Origin: Trichoplax adhaerens
Lineage: Eukaryota > Placozoa > Uniplacotomia > Trichoplacea > Trichoplacidae
DNA length: 64,000 nt
Direction of reading: 5' to 3'
Assembly: GCF_000150275.1 (NCBI RefSeq)
Contig: NW_002060943.1
Coordinates: forward strand, 5,731,950-5,795,949
A program made the position numbers and the translations under genes. Position 1 is the stretch's first letter. Every line of letters begins with the position of its first letter. The notes beneath the pieces were generated by a model. That model ran no database searches and was not told the DNA's origin. It saw nothing but the letters and a program-made list of their open reading frames with translations. Of the stretch, positions 44,701-56,600 are shown in pieces.

Positions 44701-45194
44701 ATCGTAGCGGCCAATACTATGTATTCTCTCATCTCAATGATTATCTCAATTCGGAAGCTTTTTCGTCAGTCCATTTTGTTTCTGATCAAAGGTATTAGCT
44801 ATCCTGCAGTATATGGAGCTCCACCACCCGGCCATGGAGTTGCTCAACCTGGTTATGGATTCGGACAAACTCCATACGTAGTTAGCTATAATGTAAATGC
44901 AGGTATGCATCCTATAGGACTCAATCCAAGTAATAAGTTTATATTTCTTCTCATTATTCTTAAATTTGAAAGTTGCAGAATACATCAATTTTTGCATTTT
45001 TCATCGAATTTTAGATACTAATCCATAATAATATAAGCATAAACAGTATAGCGAAATAATAGTAATTGCATTATCTTACATCTACAGGGACTCCTCAAAC
45101 TTCACCTCCATTATATGAAACGGTATCCCAATCGCAGAATACAACTCATGCAGCCGAAATGCAGAATAATGAATTAAGCAAAATTAATACATAG
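35782..45194 (+). CDS. Gene 4: full-architecture LRR-cap/MAM/kringle/SRCR receptor with one in-frame stop
   Basis: Nineteen exons, 986 codons: 35782-35984 (signal peptide, LRR N-cap CPSNCKC); 38093-38310 (LRR C-cap, RDKR/S, YNFTG); 38506-38658, 38853-38962, 39834-40004, 40244-40319 (MAM1, [14 protein letters not shown]); 40430-40711 (kringle, 311-404); 41544-41723 and 41907-42095 (SRCR1; donor 42095 uncertain); 42249-42437 and 42548-42715 (SRCR2); 42884-43012, 43155-43252, 43329-43502, 43749-43869 (MAM2, LCGW); 43963-44211 (TM, P-rich tail; acceptor could be 43990); 44605-44637 (small, less certain); 44792-44902 (P/G/Y-rich); 45088-45194 (PPLY, TAG). All other phases agree. Two defects: TAA at codon 580 in SRCR2, and SRCR1 reads GTIYG where paralogues have GTIC or GTVC. 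It may be a new pseudogene, a null allele or a sequence error. If translated only to the stop it would give a TM-less ectodomain. Confidence 0.8.
38262..38273 (+). other. Furin site RDKR/S in gene 4
   Basis: Matches the full furin consensus R-x-K/R-R, followed by Ser-Asn, in the linker between the LRR C-cap and MAM1. Same relative place as in genes 3, 5 and 6. Confidence 0.6.
42404..42406 (+). other. In-frame TAA inside SRCR2 of gene 4
   Basis: The exon reads Asp-Val-Val-Cys-Arg-stop-Leu-Gly-Tyr. Paralogues have CRQLG, so a CAA to TAA change explains it by one transition. Downstream exons remain open and in phase. The stop is followed by CTAG, which resembles known readthrough contexts, but that tetramer is simply the Leu-Gly codons. 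Confidence 0.85.
45105..45116 (+). other. PPLY motif, tail of gene 4
   Basis: Codes Pro-Pro-Leu-Tyr in the last exon, continuing as ETV. Fits a group I WW ligand overlapping a YxxPhi signal, in the same terminal position as PPNY of gene 5. Confidence 0.6.
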
Positions 45195-46599
45195 AAACTG
45201 CTGTTAAAATAATACATTGTTATTACATTGATACTACTTCAAGTAATCTTTACCACCACTGGCATGTCACAATAGACTTTTTATACACTGTAATGTTGCT
45301 GTTATACACTCGAATACGTAGTATACTCATACTGCCATAGCTATAATACCTACTATACTTGTTAACGTCCATTTTACGTTCGTATCGCCTTTGATTCGAT
45401 CACAATCTATGATCTTATTTTATTTTACAATACAAAATTGAATAAGTCATCCCTGTTGTGTAGCATACCGAAACTAGTATGTACGTAATTGTAACTGATA
45501 GTAGCTGCAATGATTAAAACGAACCAATGCGAGGTTATATTTGTATTTCGGAGTAAATTGACCTCGATTTAATGCTTCTATATTCGTAAAATTTGCTAAT
45601 AAAAAACTAAATTTAAGGATCCACCGATAAATAATGTTTCTGATGTTTTATTATATTTATTCGTCTTTTACAGCACCTCTTCAATTCTACATTAGCTTTA
45701 ACATACGATTTGCAACGTAAACTGTATTCATCAAATACTACATATATGCAATACTAGATTGCAATGAACTTGATTAGGCATTGTTATAAGTTTATTGAGG
45801 TGTGTATAGTGGTGCCTACTACGGCCTATTAAATAAAGCGGGTACAAGTGCAGCTACTGCCGTTGCTATAAATTGCGTAGTTGAAGAATAAGAAAAATAT
45901 AATATAATCTGTGTACAATTTAAATTCGTATCTGCCACCCTTACATAATGCACAACATGTTAGAACACACTCACTTTATCTACATGGAGTGGCTAGTGCA
46001 ATTTCATAATGTTCCACAATCACATCATCATATCCGACTTAGTATAACCATGAGAGACTGCAATAATTTTAGAGGAAGTGCAATAAAGACAGCATACTAA
46101 TATATGCATAAGACAAATTATTTTATATGACGGCATTTTGTCCCAATACTTATGGGATAAACCTATTAATACAACATTAAGAACGCGTGATGAAGTACCC
46201 CAATCATACACCGTGCTTTAATCCACTTAAATAATGACTAGGATAGAAATGAAATGTGACTGCTATTGTACTGCTATCTAATCTCATGGGCCATATATAA
46301 GCTAATATAAGCCTCTGGAAAGCTGTCAGAAGCACTCATAATGCTCCCAAAATATTCATACGCAATGTGGTCATTTTAACCAGAAATCAAGCAGTGTCAT
46401 TAGTTGTAATTACTTTAGAAAACTAATTTATACGTATTCTTTATCAGAAAAGAAAGTTTTTAGCCAGCAGTCTTTACAAGTCTAACAGTAAGTGCCTCAT
46501 AAAGCAATTTGGAATATTCTTAAAAAATATGGTATTGAAAACTTTTTCAATTTTCTACTTTGGTCTAATTTAAAATTTCTTCATCATCGTTATCTGTGG
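45195..46599. other. Intergenic, 1.4 kb, nothing recognised
   Basis: Gene 4 3' flank and upstream flank of pseudogene B. The minus-strand frame at 46020-46211 has no motif. No repeat or RNA gene was seen. Confidence 0.4.
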
Positions 46600-49500
46600 A
46601 AATTGGGTAATAATTTATGATGGTAAGAGCGATTGCCCAAGCCATTGTAAGTGTAGTGTATTACCACTAGTCTTTCTTAAATAAAACCGAAGCCAAATTT
46701 TATTTAAAAAATCGGCCACTTTACAGTCAATCTGCACAAAACTAAATTTCTAGTGCAGAGATAATATCATAAAGCTATTTTGCCTTGCCTTTGGAAAATT
46801 ATCATCTACAAGATAAGGGGAATACACTGACTTGATGAGCTCTCCGTTACATAGAGCAACAAAATAGCTCTATGGTTGAGGTAATTTATCAATTTTATTA
46901 TTCGAAAGAACATAACAGCTAATTGATTATTTCAATGATCCGTTTCTAATTTCAATTATATCATGAAGTTATAAACTATAATGACAGTCTTGATCTAGAT
47001 TTTATTACATATTTCTAAAAGTTTTTATACTAAAGTAAGGTAACCGAATCAATTGATTGTTGGAATAATATTAATTAAAAGGGCTTAATTCCTTTTTATA
47101 GCTCGATTAGCCTTGCTACCACTACGGAAAAGGACGATAATAAGTTCTGTTAACTGTTATGGATTTGAGCCAAGTGTTGACTACCGCACTGCAAGCAATA
47201 CTCTGTCTAATTATTCATTATCGTTGATTTGCCAAATATCTTGTCATCCTGGGCAATCGTGTAACAGTATATCAATAAATATTCAGTTCAGTTATTTAAT
47301 TTTCCTTTATATCTCGGAAAGAATTGAAACTCTACACCCTGCACTTATAAAATAAATCTATTTTAGGGGTAGTAGGTATACATTAACTAAATATCGATTG
47401 ATTTTACAGGTTTACAATAGCCAGTAACAACGAGCCTCAGCACTGCTCACTTCAATAGGGTCTCTGACCCTGGATAGCTACAAGTAACAAAACCTTGGAT
47501 TTGGCATCCCATCGATGATACCAGTAGCAGACACTTTCAGTCTTTTTCCGAACAAAATCGTTAGTACATACTGTATCAATAACTTCACGGCTACTACTGT
47601 AATAGCTGTAATATTTTCATGATACGTCTCCCATTAATGCGATCTTTGACCATTTGTATTTCATGGCTAAATTTTGCATAACCCCCTGTTTTTGGTACTG
47701 TAGTTCTTCAATCACGATTCACATACGCTAAGTTATACTGTTTCAAAACTGATATCTCAAATTAGTATTTCAATCCATTCGAGATTTTTCCTATGCTTAC
47801 GCATATCGATCTACCGGTAGCTTTGCTCAAATTGAAGCAACGCTAACTAACCCTCAAATAGATGGAAGATCATTAAGCCGGCAAAATGTAAGTACAATGG
47901 CATTATCGTCTATAGTAATGGAAGTTGGCGAAGTCAAATATTACTGAATACAATTACAATTACTGTATTATTTATGGATTTAAGTGTCAGGTTACATTCA
48001 AATATTTTGTAATGGGTGACAACTTTAGATCTCTATCGCATATATATTATATATCTTTAATTTTATCGTATACTAAATTACTGTTATCCTTTCATCAGAA
48101 CGCACGCTAATGGCAAGAATCGAAGATATATTATTCGATACAATTTATGATTTATTCATTTGAAACTGGGGTTTCATTTGAAAACTGCTTTTAATTGTTA
48201 ATAAGGGCTTTTCTGAAAGCATTCGTACATTACCACCGTAACATTAAAATAAGCTTACGCGGAATTAGTGCTGGTGGTTGAATAATAATATTTCAAAACT
48301 TTTTTAGCTTAAAATTTCTTATAGTTAAAACATAAAATCCTCATCTTCAGCTTCAAGTGTTGGAATCAGAAATATAATTTTGCTCTATTCACCTTGATTA
48401 ACTATACCTACTCCAGGTACGTTTAGAAGCGTTAATACATAGAGCTGTTGCCGGCTAAACTGAAAATTGAGCAAAACTATAATTATTCTTTAAATGCGGT
48501 AGGCTATACCACACCTGTCAATATTACTGACATAGTTGCTGGATACATCGCTTCTATCGTGTTAATTATCATAGCCGCAACTACAGCAATTAATTATTGG
48601 TCATGACGATACTATTAGACAAATTCGAACGGAAGAACTGCTACTGGTGTTGAAAATTCTGAAGTTTCTGATACAAAAATGAATAGTACTCCACTATTTA
48701 CTACGTAATGAATACTGACAGCACACAACAACCTGGAGTAATAACATTTGGAATCAATTCTTTTATTAACTATTTGCATCATTAGCTTATCTACATGTTC
48801 TCAATGCTTTCTATGGAAATAGAATAACATTTCTTTCACAGCTGCTCACAAATTCTTTTAGTAAATATTACTTATGACCACATCTAATGGCGTTTTTATA
48901 ATTACAGTAAAAATTATGTAATATGCTCGAATCAATTATTTAATATACTCGCAAATCAAGGTATTTGGCAGAACTCGAATCGCGGTTGTTTATTTGCAAT
49001 TGACCAGCTTAACTGTGCTTAAAACTAGCTTTTTTGCCATAAATTTTATCAATTTTACAATAAGTTACTGAGTTAATGTAATTAAGCTAGTAGCCGAATT
49101 ATCAATCGATCTTTTGCAATTCTGTATCACTCATGTTGCACTACAGCTCATCCCACAGAGACAATATCTAAAACATATAGTAATTGGCAAATTTATCGCA
49201 GCTAAGCTCATCGAATCGTTATGTTTCAACATCAATATAGGAATGTCTTATTATTAATCTATATAATTTCTACCAAAGTATTACCGATTAGGGAGTATAC
49301 GTAGCTTCATCTCCCTTTACGTTGGCTCAGCCAGTTTATGACCGTGAACAGTGGATAGCCTCCTTTTACAGTCAGCTACAATTTGTATACTGATATTCAA
49401 CTTGCAATAAATCCAAATAGTAAGATTTTATTTCTTTGCGTTATTTTCAATGTTTAAATGCTTTAGGAACCGCAGTTGTAGTTATACAGTAGTTTATACC

Positions 49501-49665
49501 AGGTAATCTTGATGCTAAATCAAATAATGTAAATTGCACTAATTTAGACATATGCATTATACACGTTATTGTAAAAGTAATCTATTTTCCATGTTTTTCG
49601 TTCATAGTAGCCTCTAAGAATGTGCCATCAATTATCTATGAGAAATAACAGTATAATGAGCAAAC
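46600..49665 (+). pseudogene. Pseudogene B: heavily decayed copy close to genes 4 and 5
   Basis: Collinear remnants: 46600-46656 LRR N-cap (CPSHCKC); about 46780-46880 MAM1 exon with stops but a kept VE/gtaat donor; about 47102-47270 SRCR2 second half (CYGFEPSVD); about 47410-47563 start of MAM2 with TAG, TGA and one frame change; 47783-47887 MAM2 exon, open (EATLTNPQ); 48322-48418 last MAM exon with a stop; about 48460-48700 TM (VGYTTPVNIT, like gene 4 [10 protein letters not shown]), then TGA; 49322-49392 similar to the gene 4 exon 44792-44902; 49619-49650 a possible last-exon trace. LRR C-cap, kringle and SRCR1 are gone. Order and similarity indicate a tandem duplicate of a gene 4/5-type ancestor. 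Confidence 0.75.
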
Positions 49666-50668
49666 TCAAATTGATATTTAAATTATTATGCTGTTATTTA
49701 TCGCCTATAATATTTTTGCTACCAGTAATATTAACTGTTGCTGGTACAAGATATTGACCATTATCTTGAGGTGATGTCAAAATTTAAATGATAGATTAGT
49801 AAGGTGGATATCTTGAATTTAAATACGTTGACGTAAAATTATCTTCGATTTGACCCCTAAAAATTTATTGTTGACTAAGTTCACGGACGGATATCTTCTT
49901 TGTGATTGGGTCAAGTGTTGTATGCAAAATTGAGCGGTACTGTTATAGTATTATCGGCCGATGTTGTGATTCTGATAGTATACTCTATACACTATGCTAA
50001 GCACTAGCTCGTGTAGAATTCTATATTTATAAATAAGATTAAAAATAAAATCTAACTAAAATCCCATAGTGCGGTGTCAGTTATTTACTGTGTTCACAAT
50101 CAACGAAGTAATAACAGTCTTGGTTCTTAAGATTCATATATTAAACTTATAGCGAATAATATATCCTGACTAACATGCTAGCATAATAAATGATTACAAA
50201 TTGAGCATATCCACATAAATAGATATGTATCATTCGTACAGAAGCTTTATTAACCATATTTATGCGAATACTCAAAATTTAACTATCTCTTCCTTAATCA
50301 TGAGACAGAACCGTAAAGTAACATGTAAAAGCAACGTAATATTTCTGCAATAATGCAAAATAACAAAGTCTGCACTATATTGTGTAATGAATAGTAATCG
50401 GCATAATGATATTAGAATTATAATGTGGTCGACATGGCACGTGATTGTCACAATTGTAAAGATCAAATTTAGCACCTTGTGAATATATTGTGTACATATG
50501 ACGTCAAAGATGTAATCTTTGCACCAATATATAATAGTTATCAACGTTTTTATTCTAATTGATCAATCAAATTTTACCGATATATATAGAAGTAGTAATA
50601 CGTGAATTAGGAAGAGATAGTAAATCGATAGACTGAAGGAAATAGCCATATCGTAAACGATAACAAAA
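49666..50668. other. Intergenic, 1.0 kb, upstream of gene 5
   Basis: No gene recognised. It must carry the gene 5 promoter; no convincing TATA box or initiator could be singled out. The minus-strand frame 50272-50544 is I/L/C/H-rich noise. Confidence 0.4.
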
Positions 50669-53600
50669 ATGGCATCGAATGTAGAAATGATTGTTCGCGT
50701 TTATTTAGGCATGATTATAATTCCTTTACTAGCTACTGGTAGTAAAATAATGTTTAAGGATGTAAGAGATGATTGTCCAAGCGCCTGTAAATGTAGAGAT
50801 CAGGAAATTTCATGTAATTATTTGCCTACTGAGAGAGACTTTTTTGTGCCAAAATGGACGAAACTTCTGTAAGCAGTTTTATTTCATTTAATTTTTATAT
50901 CTTGTTTATCAATTACACATTAATTTAGTACAGCAATAGATTAATCGATTGAAAATATTAATTTAATACAAACATGTATAAAGTATTATTTTGACTAATA
51001 GTACATGCTAATCCTTACTGATACACCATACTTTTGTGGCATTACTGTGCCATCATTAGAAATTAGAAATTAGCCACCAATCTGCTAATTCATATTTACA
51101 CAAAGTTTAAAAATCTTACATATCCCTAAAAATAATAGCAAAAATAATCACTAATCATAATTTATTGCTTAATCTGTAGTCAAATAATATATTATTCCTA
51201 TTGATGATTAAAAAATTTTTAAGGAGTATAGTACATAATCAGATCCAGTGCGGCAATTTAAAATTTTTCATTCATATTGTAAGAAATTACTGAAATTAAA
51301 AGTACCAAGTAATTATTATCATTTATTATTGATAAAGCAAATTGACGCTAATAATTAATCTACTCAATCTCTGATACAACTTTGTTTATTGGGAAACAAA
51401 ACTTGCTCACATCAAGAGCAGACTACCATTCACTTATTTTATAGCAATCTTACTAGTGTTTATTAGCAAGTGATTGTTTAAAGTTTTAGGTATATATGTA
51501 GTATATTCTCCACTTCAGCGTTCCTTTACTTTTGGTCATATAGTATTAGAGTAGGCGTTCTACTTCTAAGGGCATTAACTTCTAATTACGTAAAATTATT
51601 ATTACTAGTTTCATCATCTCAGAGCCTTATACTCGGCCAGAATTTAAAGAAATCAACTTTTCCACTTTTCACTTTCCTCCTTAAATGTCTCTTTCTAATA
51701 ATAACTACTAGATAAATCTTAATAACTGTAATGTCAAATACCACCAATTACCGTGACATTCTATATAAACTTGTTTATTACTGCCGACGGTATGCCATGA
51801 TTCTACTTCTTTAATTTCAGAAGATTGATCATTTTAATATTTAAGATAAAGCTAAAAAACATGTAACGGTCTCTTATATATCTAAAATGAAATTGTAGAT
51901 CTTACATTTTTTTTGGAGCTGTTCTATAAGATGCTGAAATTTATAGAATCAATAGGTTCAAAGCGTTATATAATGTAGATTGCATGAGTTATAAAGAAAT
52001 CTCTTATTTATATCCATCCTTATATGTACAATACTCTTACGTAGAGTAAAAGTATAAACGTTACCTTGTAAGTGTATTTCAATCTAAAAATCAAAGTGCT
52101 AGTATAATCGTAAGGCAGTAGAGCAACTTCGTTGCAATCATTTATCAATATTTGTATTAAGTCTCCTCAATGACTTAAAGTTAGAGTTAGAAATGATCGC
52201 TAGCACTCATTCATCTTTACATTTTATGCGTAAGTAATTATTAAAATTTACAAGTTATCTGAGTTTCAATGGAAAGCAATTAGCAATTGTAATTTCTTCG
52301 ATAAATTTGGTTACAACTGGATCTGTATTGCGACGAAATCATATTAAAAGTATTTTAAGATCCCTAAATGGCTAAATTAGACCTTTATCTCTTTGCCAAT
52401 TAACAATCCAACGCCTATCACTGTTTCTATCTAAGCGATATCACGATGATAAAGTAATAGATTAACGATATAATAGCGATAAGATTACGATCACCTTTAG
52501 CATAGAACTGAAACAATGTAGTAATAACTCAAAGTATATGTGTATTATACTAAATAGTACTACAATAATCATTTATCTCTGTTGCGTGTTTTTTTTTATT
52601 TCCAATCTTAGAATTACCTATAAAATGATACCCTTTATAAGCAACATGTTTCACTCTATTTTTGTATTATTTTAATTGCGTAAATGATTCGAGGTTGAAA
52701 TATTAACAATACAGGATGCACCTACGAGTATAGTGCAAGATTATACCAAACGGATGATATTATTGGATCGCATACGATCTGTACACGGTATAAAATGAAA
52801 CTTTTATTTCAATACTGCAAAGGTTAAAAGGAATTAATATGTAAACAACATTTTTATTTAACTTGTATAATAACTTCAGATTAGAAATAAATTGTCTTAA
52901 TTCCAAGAAGGCAATAAAATCGAGTAGATCTATTGCCGTATCGAACGCTAACTACTCCACATATTAGTACGAGTATATCGCAAGCGGTGTAGGTTTTTGA
53001 AAACGTTCTAAACACATAAACTTTTTCTGATGTCGCTATGCTCAGGATCATTAAAAACGCCATTTCCTGCGAAGACAAATATCTAGATAGATTGAAGAAT
53101 TTGATCATCCCCAATCAAATCAAAATAATTGGCAAATGTAGCAAACCCTCAAGTTTGGCAGGGCGAAGACTATCAAAACTGATCGAAAACAGTCATTCTC
53201 TAAGCAAATATTCCCGTAAGGAAAGATCGGACCATACGAGTTATTACTCCTCAATATACAATTTCACAGGTTCATAATTTTATTTTACTTATATTTAAGG
53301 ATACCTGTAAATTACAAATTACAATGCCGACTAGAAATAACATTAATGACTAAGTTAAAGGCTACTCTCGTATGCTAATAAATTTACCTGCTAAGTCTTT
53401 AATATGAATACAAATTTTCTCAGATCCAGCCTACACTACCAGTTGTAACTTTGACATTGATCTGTGCGGATGGACACAGTTAACTTTAGTCGATTTTTTT
53501 AATTGGACTCGCATTAGTGGTTCTACCACAAGCTCAAGTACAGGACCAACCAACGACCATACTCTTAAAAATTGTATGGATTACTAACTATAAATGAATA

Positions 53601-56600
53601 ACATGTTGAGGATATTATTAGGCAGGAGTTTGAACTTCAGATCTATTAAAAGCATTTAACTGAATTTAATAGTAATAAACAATGCTTAACTGTTGCTTGG
53701 ATCTAACTATAGCTTTAGGTTACTACCTTTATACCGAATCATCATGGCCGAGAAAGCCTGGTGAATATGCTGATTTAATGAGCCCTCCACTAGCTACGGC
53801 TTCTAACAGTTCAGTAGTCGAGGTAATATGGAAATAGAGTTAAAAGTATATTGCCAATTAGTAAGAATTCAGGTAATATTAGAATTGATATTGTTCTTCA
53901 TATTAAACGGTACCTATATTTTTGTTTAATTCGTGCTATACCAATAGAAACAATGATGAGCAAGATACCTATAAATCTTATGCTATAGCATATATACTTT
54001 AAAGATCCTAAATTTTGATTAATTTAGTATAATACCTTAGCATGTTGACTAATTTTATAAACCAAGTAAGAATACTACCCGTACTAACTCAAATTAATAC
54101 TACTTAAATTTGAAAAGAGAAAGTGATTAATTATTGAGATTTATAGAATATATAACATAAGTTGGTGTCGCCAGATAATAGCAAAATAGGTACCGCATTA
54201 GTCGCAACGAATGTTGTAATTCAAATAGTGTAATTAACTTATAGCATACTTTACCTAACCGTAAATATTTACTATCACTGTCTCCTTTACAGTCCGTTTT
54301 GTGAAATGCTTGCATCAATATTTAAATATCATCATTTTACATTTGATCAACAATTATACCTCTTTATAATGCTCGACTTTAGATTAAATTTTACTATCAT
54401 GCATATGGTTCAAGTTTGGGTAAACTTCAGATATATGCAATGTATCCAAGAATTAAGCAATCAATATATCCTATCAAGAATGTTAGCTTCTATTCTCTTA
54501 ATTCATGGCGCTCATTTTCTACAACATTTCGCCCACTTCATAATCCATATCGTGTAAGTAATGTAACTTACCAGCATTTATCTTTGAACATAATCATTAA
54601 ATAAATAATATGAGTAAATAAATAATGCTTGACTATGGCATGATATTAATAACTTGAATAAAATTGTCTAACTTCAAATATGCTAGATAAAATAAAATCA
54701 TATTTCGATACGAAATCTACAGGAATTCATATGAGATCATTTATTTTCCATGCTGTATAACTAGGTTATTATTCGTGGAGTCGTCGGATCATCATTTAAA
54801 AGCGATATTGCCATCGATGATATCTTCGTCTCTGCAAATGGTAAATTATAAAAACAATATTATCTAACATTCGTTGTTCGACAAGATTATTTAGCAATCA
54901 AGTCATACAACTATATTTTGACATACTTTTTGGGTACCTCATAAATAGAGAAGCAGTGCTATACTCGGAATAATGATGTCTATCGAGGGTCAACTTCTAC
55001 CACCCAGTCTGGTTTAACATGCCAATCATGGAGTTCACAGTATCCTCATTCTCATCCTTTTACTCCATCAAATTATTCTAACAGCGATCTTATATCTAAT
55101 TATTGTCGAAATCCCGGTGGAGTGCGCAATGGTCCATGGTGCTATACGATCTCTTCCCATCATTCTTGGGAATATTGCAATATACAACTTTGCGCTTCTC
55201 CACCTAGCAGCACAGCAGAGTACCCTTTAGGGGGTATGTTATGATATACTGGTAGATAATTGAAATAAAGCTAATAATTGCAGTTAAGGACGCTGCATCT
55301 CTAATAATATAGATATTAAAATACATTACGCACTATGAGAAAATTTAAATTGAGTTTCACTAGTAGTTAAAATGAAGAAAATTATCCTCGAGATCTATGT
55401 TAACCAAACATACAGCATAGCTTACAAATATAACTCTTTCGAATCATTGTATATAGCTTACTTTACTTTATTATTATCGACGACTTAACGATAAATATAT
55501 TAATTGTTATTGATCACACGTGAGTATAAACACATGGTAAAATATTTTAAATTGAAATTTATCATATTTCATTAACTTGCATACTTATATTTCTTACATC
55601 TTCATCTCTACGTAGTTCGCTATCCAGTTGCATTAGTTAATTTGGACGATGGTAATCTTAACGTGGGTCGCGTAGTTATTTATCATAACGGCAGATGGGG
55701 TACTATCTGTAAAACGGGACTATCAAATCAAATTATGGGTCTATTTTGTCAGCAAGCTGGTCTTGGAAACTCAGGCTCTCCACAGAATGGTAGGTTGTAT
55801 CGCATCGTGGCATTTTATCCTTAATTATTAGTAATTTAACCGATAGATTGCAGTATTTCACTGTGATATTCGCATCCACATTCGCGTATTATATTTTTCA
55901 CTAAGACCTACTAAATATATTGATTAGTAAGATTGTTAAAATAAAATCCTATTTTTACTCGCTTGCTTTCTTTAGGAATCGTTAATAATAACCATGGGTT
56001 TATGTGGCTAGATAGTAACAGCATTTCGTGTTCATCAAACGCAACTTCCCTCATTCATTGTTTTATGGGACCATGGGGAAGCACTTGCGGACATACTAAT
56101 GATCTTTGGCTAATGTGCTCCGGCCCTTCTCCCATACTTCCACGTTAGTAAAGTTTGAAGAGGAGATAAATTGTTACAACTTCTGTCTTAATATCAAAGC
56201 AAACATCTTAAATTCCATGCATAACAGAAAAAAAAATTCCATCAACTATCCGTGTTGATTGCTTTCTTACTTTAATTTTCTTTCTAACGCCTCTTCTACC
56301 AGCGATTCCGAGTTCATATCAGCTGTTCCTTAGAGGAGGATATAATTATTCTAGTGGCCGAATTGATGTCAATTATAATGGTCAGCCTGGTATTATGTGC
56401 TCCACATCTTGGGATATTTATACTGCAGATGTCGTTTGTCGCCAGCTGGGTTATGTTGGGGCATATTCTTGCAATTGTAAGTAATTTTTGAATTTCTCTA
56501 TGTACTAAACATACTAAACTTGTTAAGGCGTGATACCTACTATGCGTAATAATGAATATGAAGTACCAACTTGAGCCGCATAATCAAGCTAATAAGTTAA

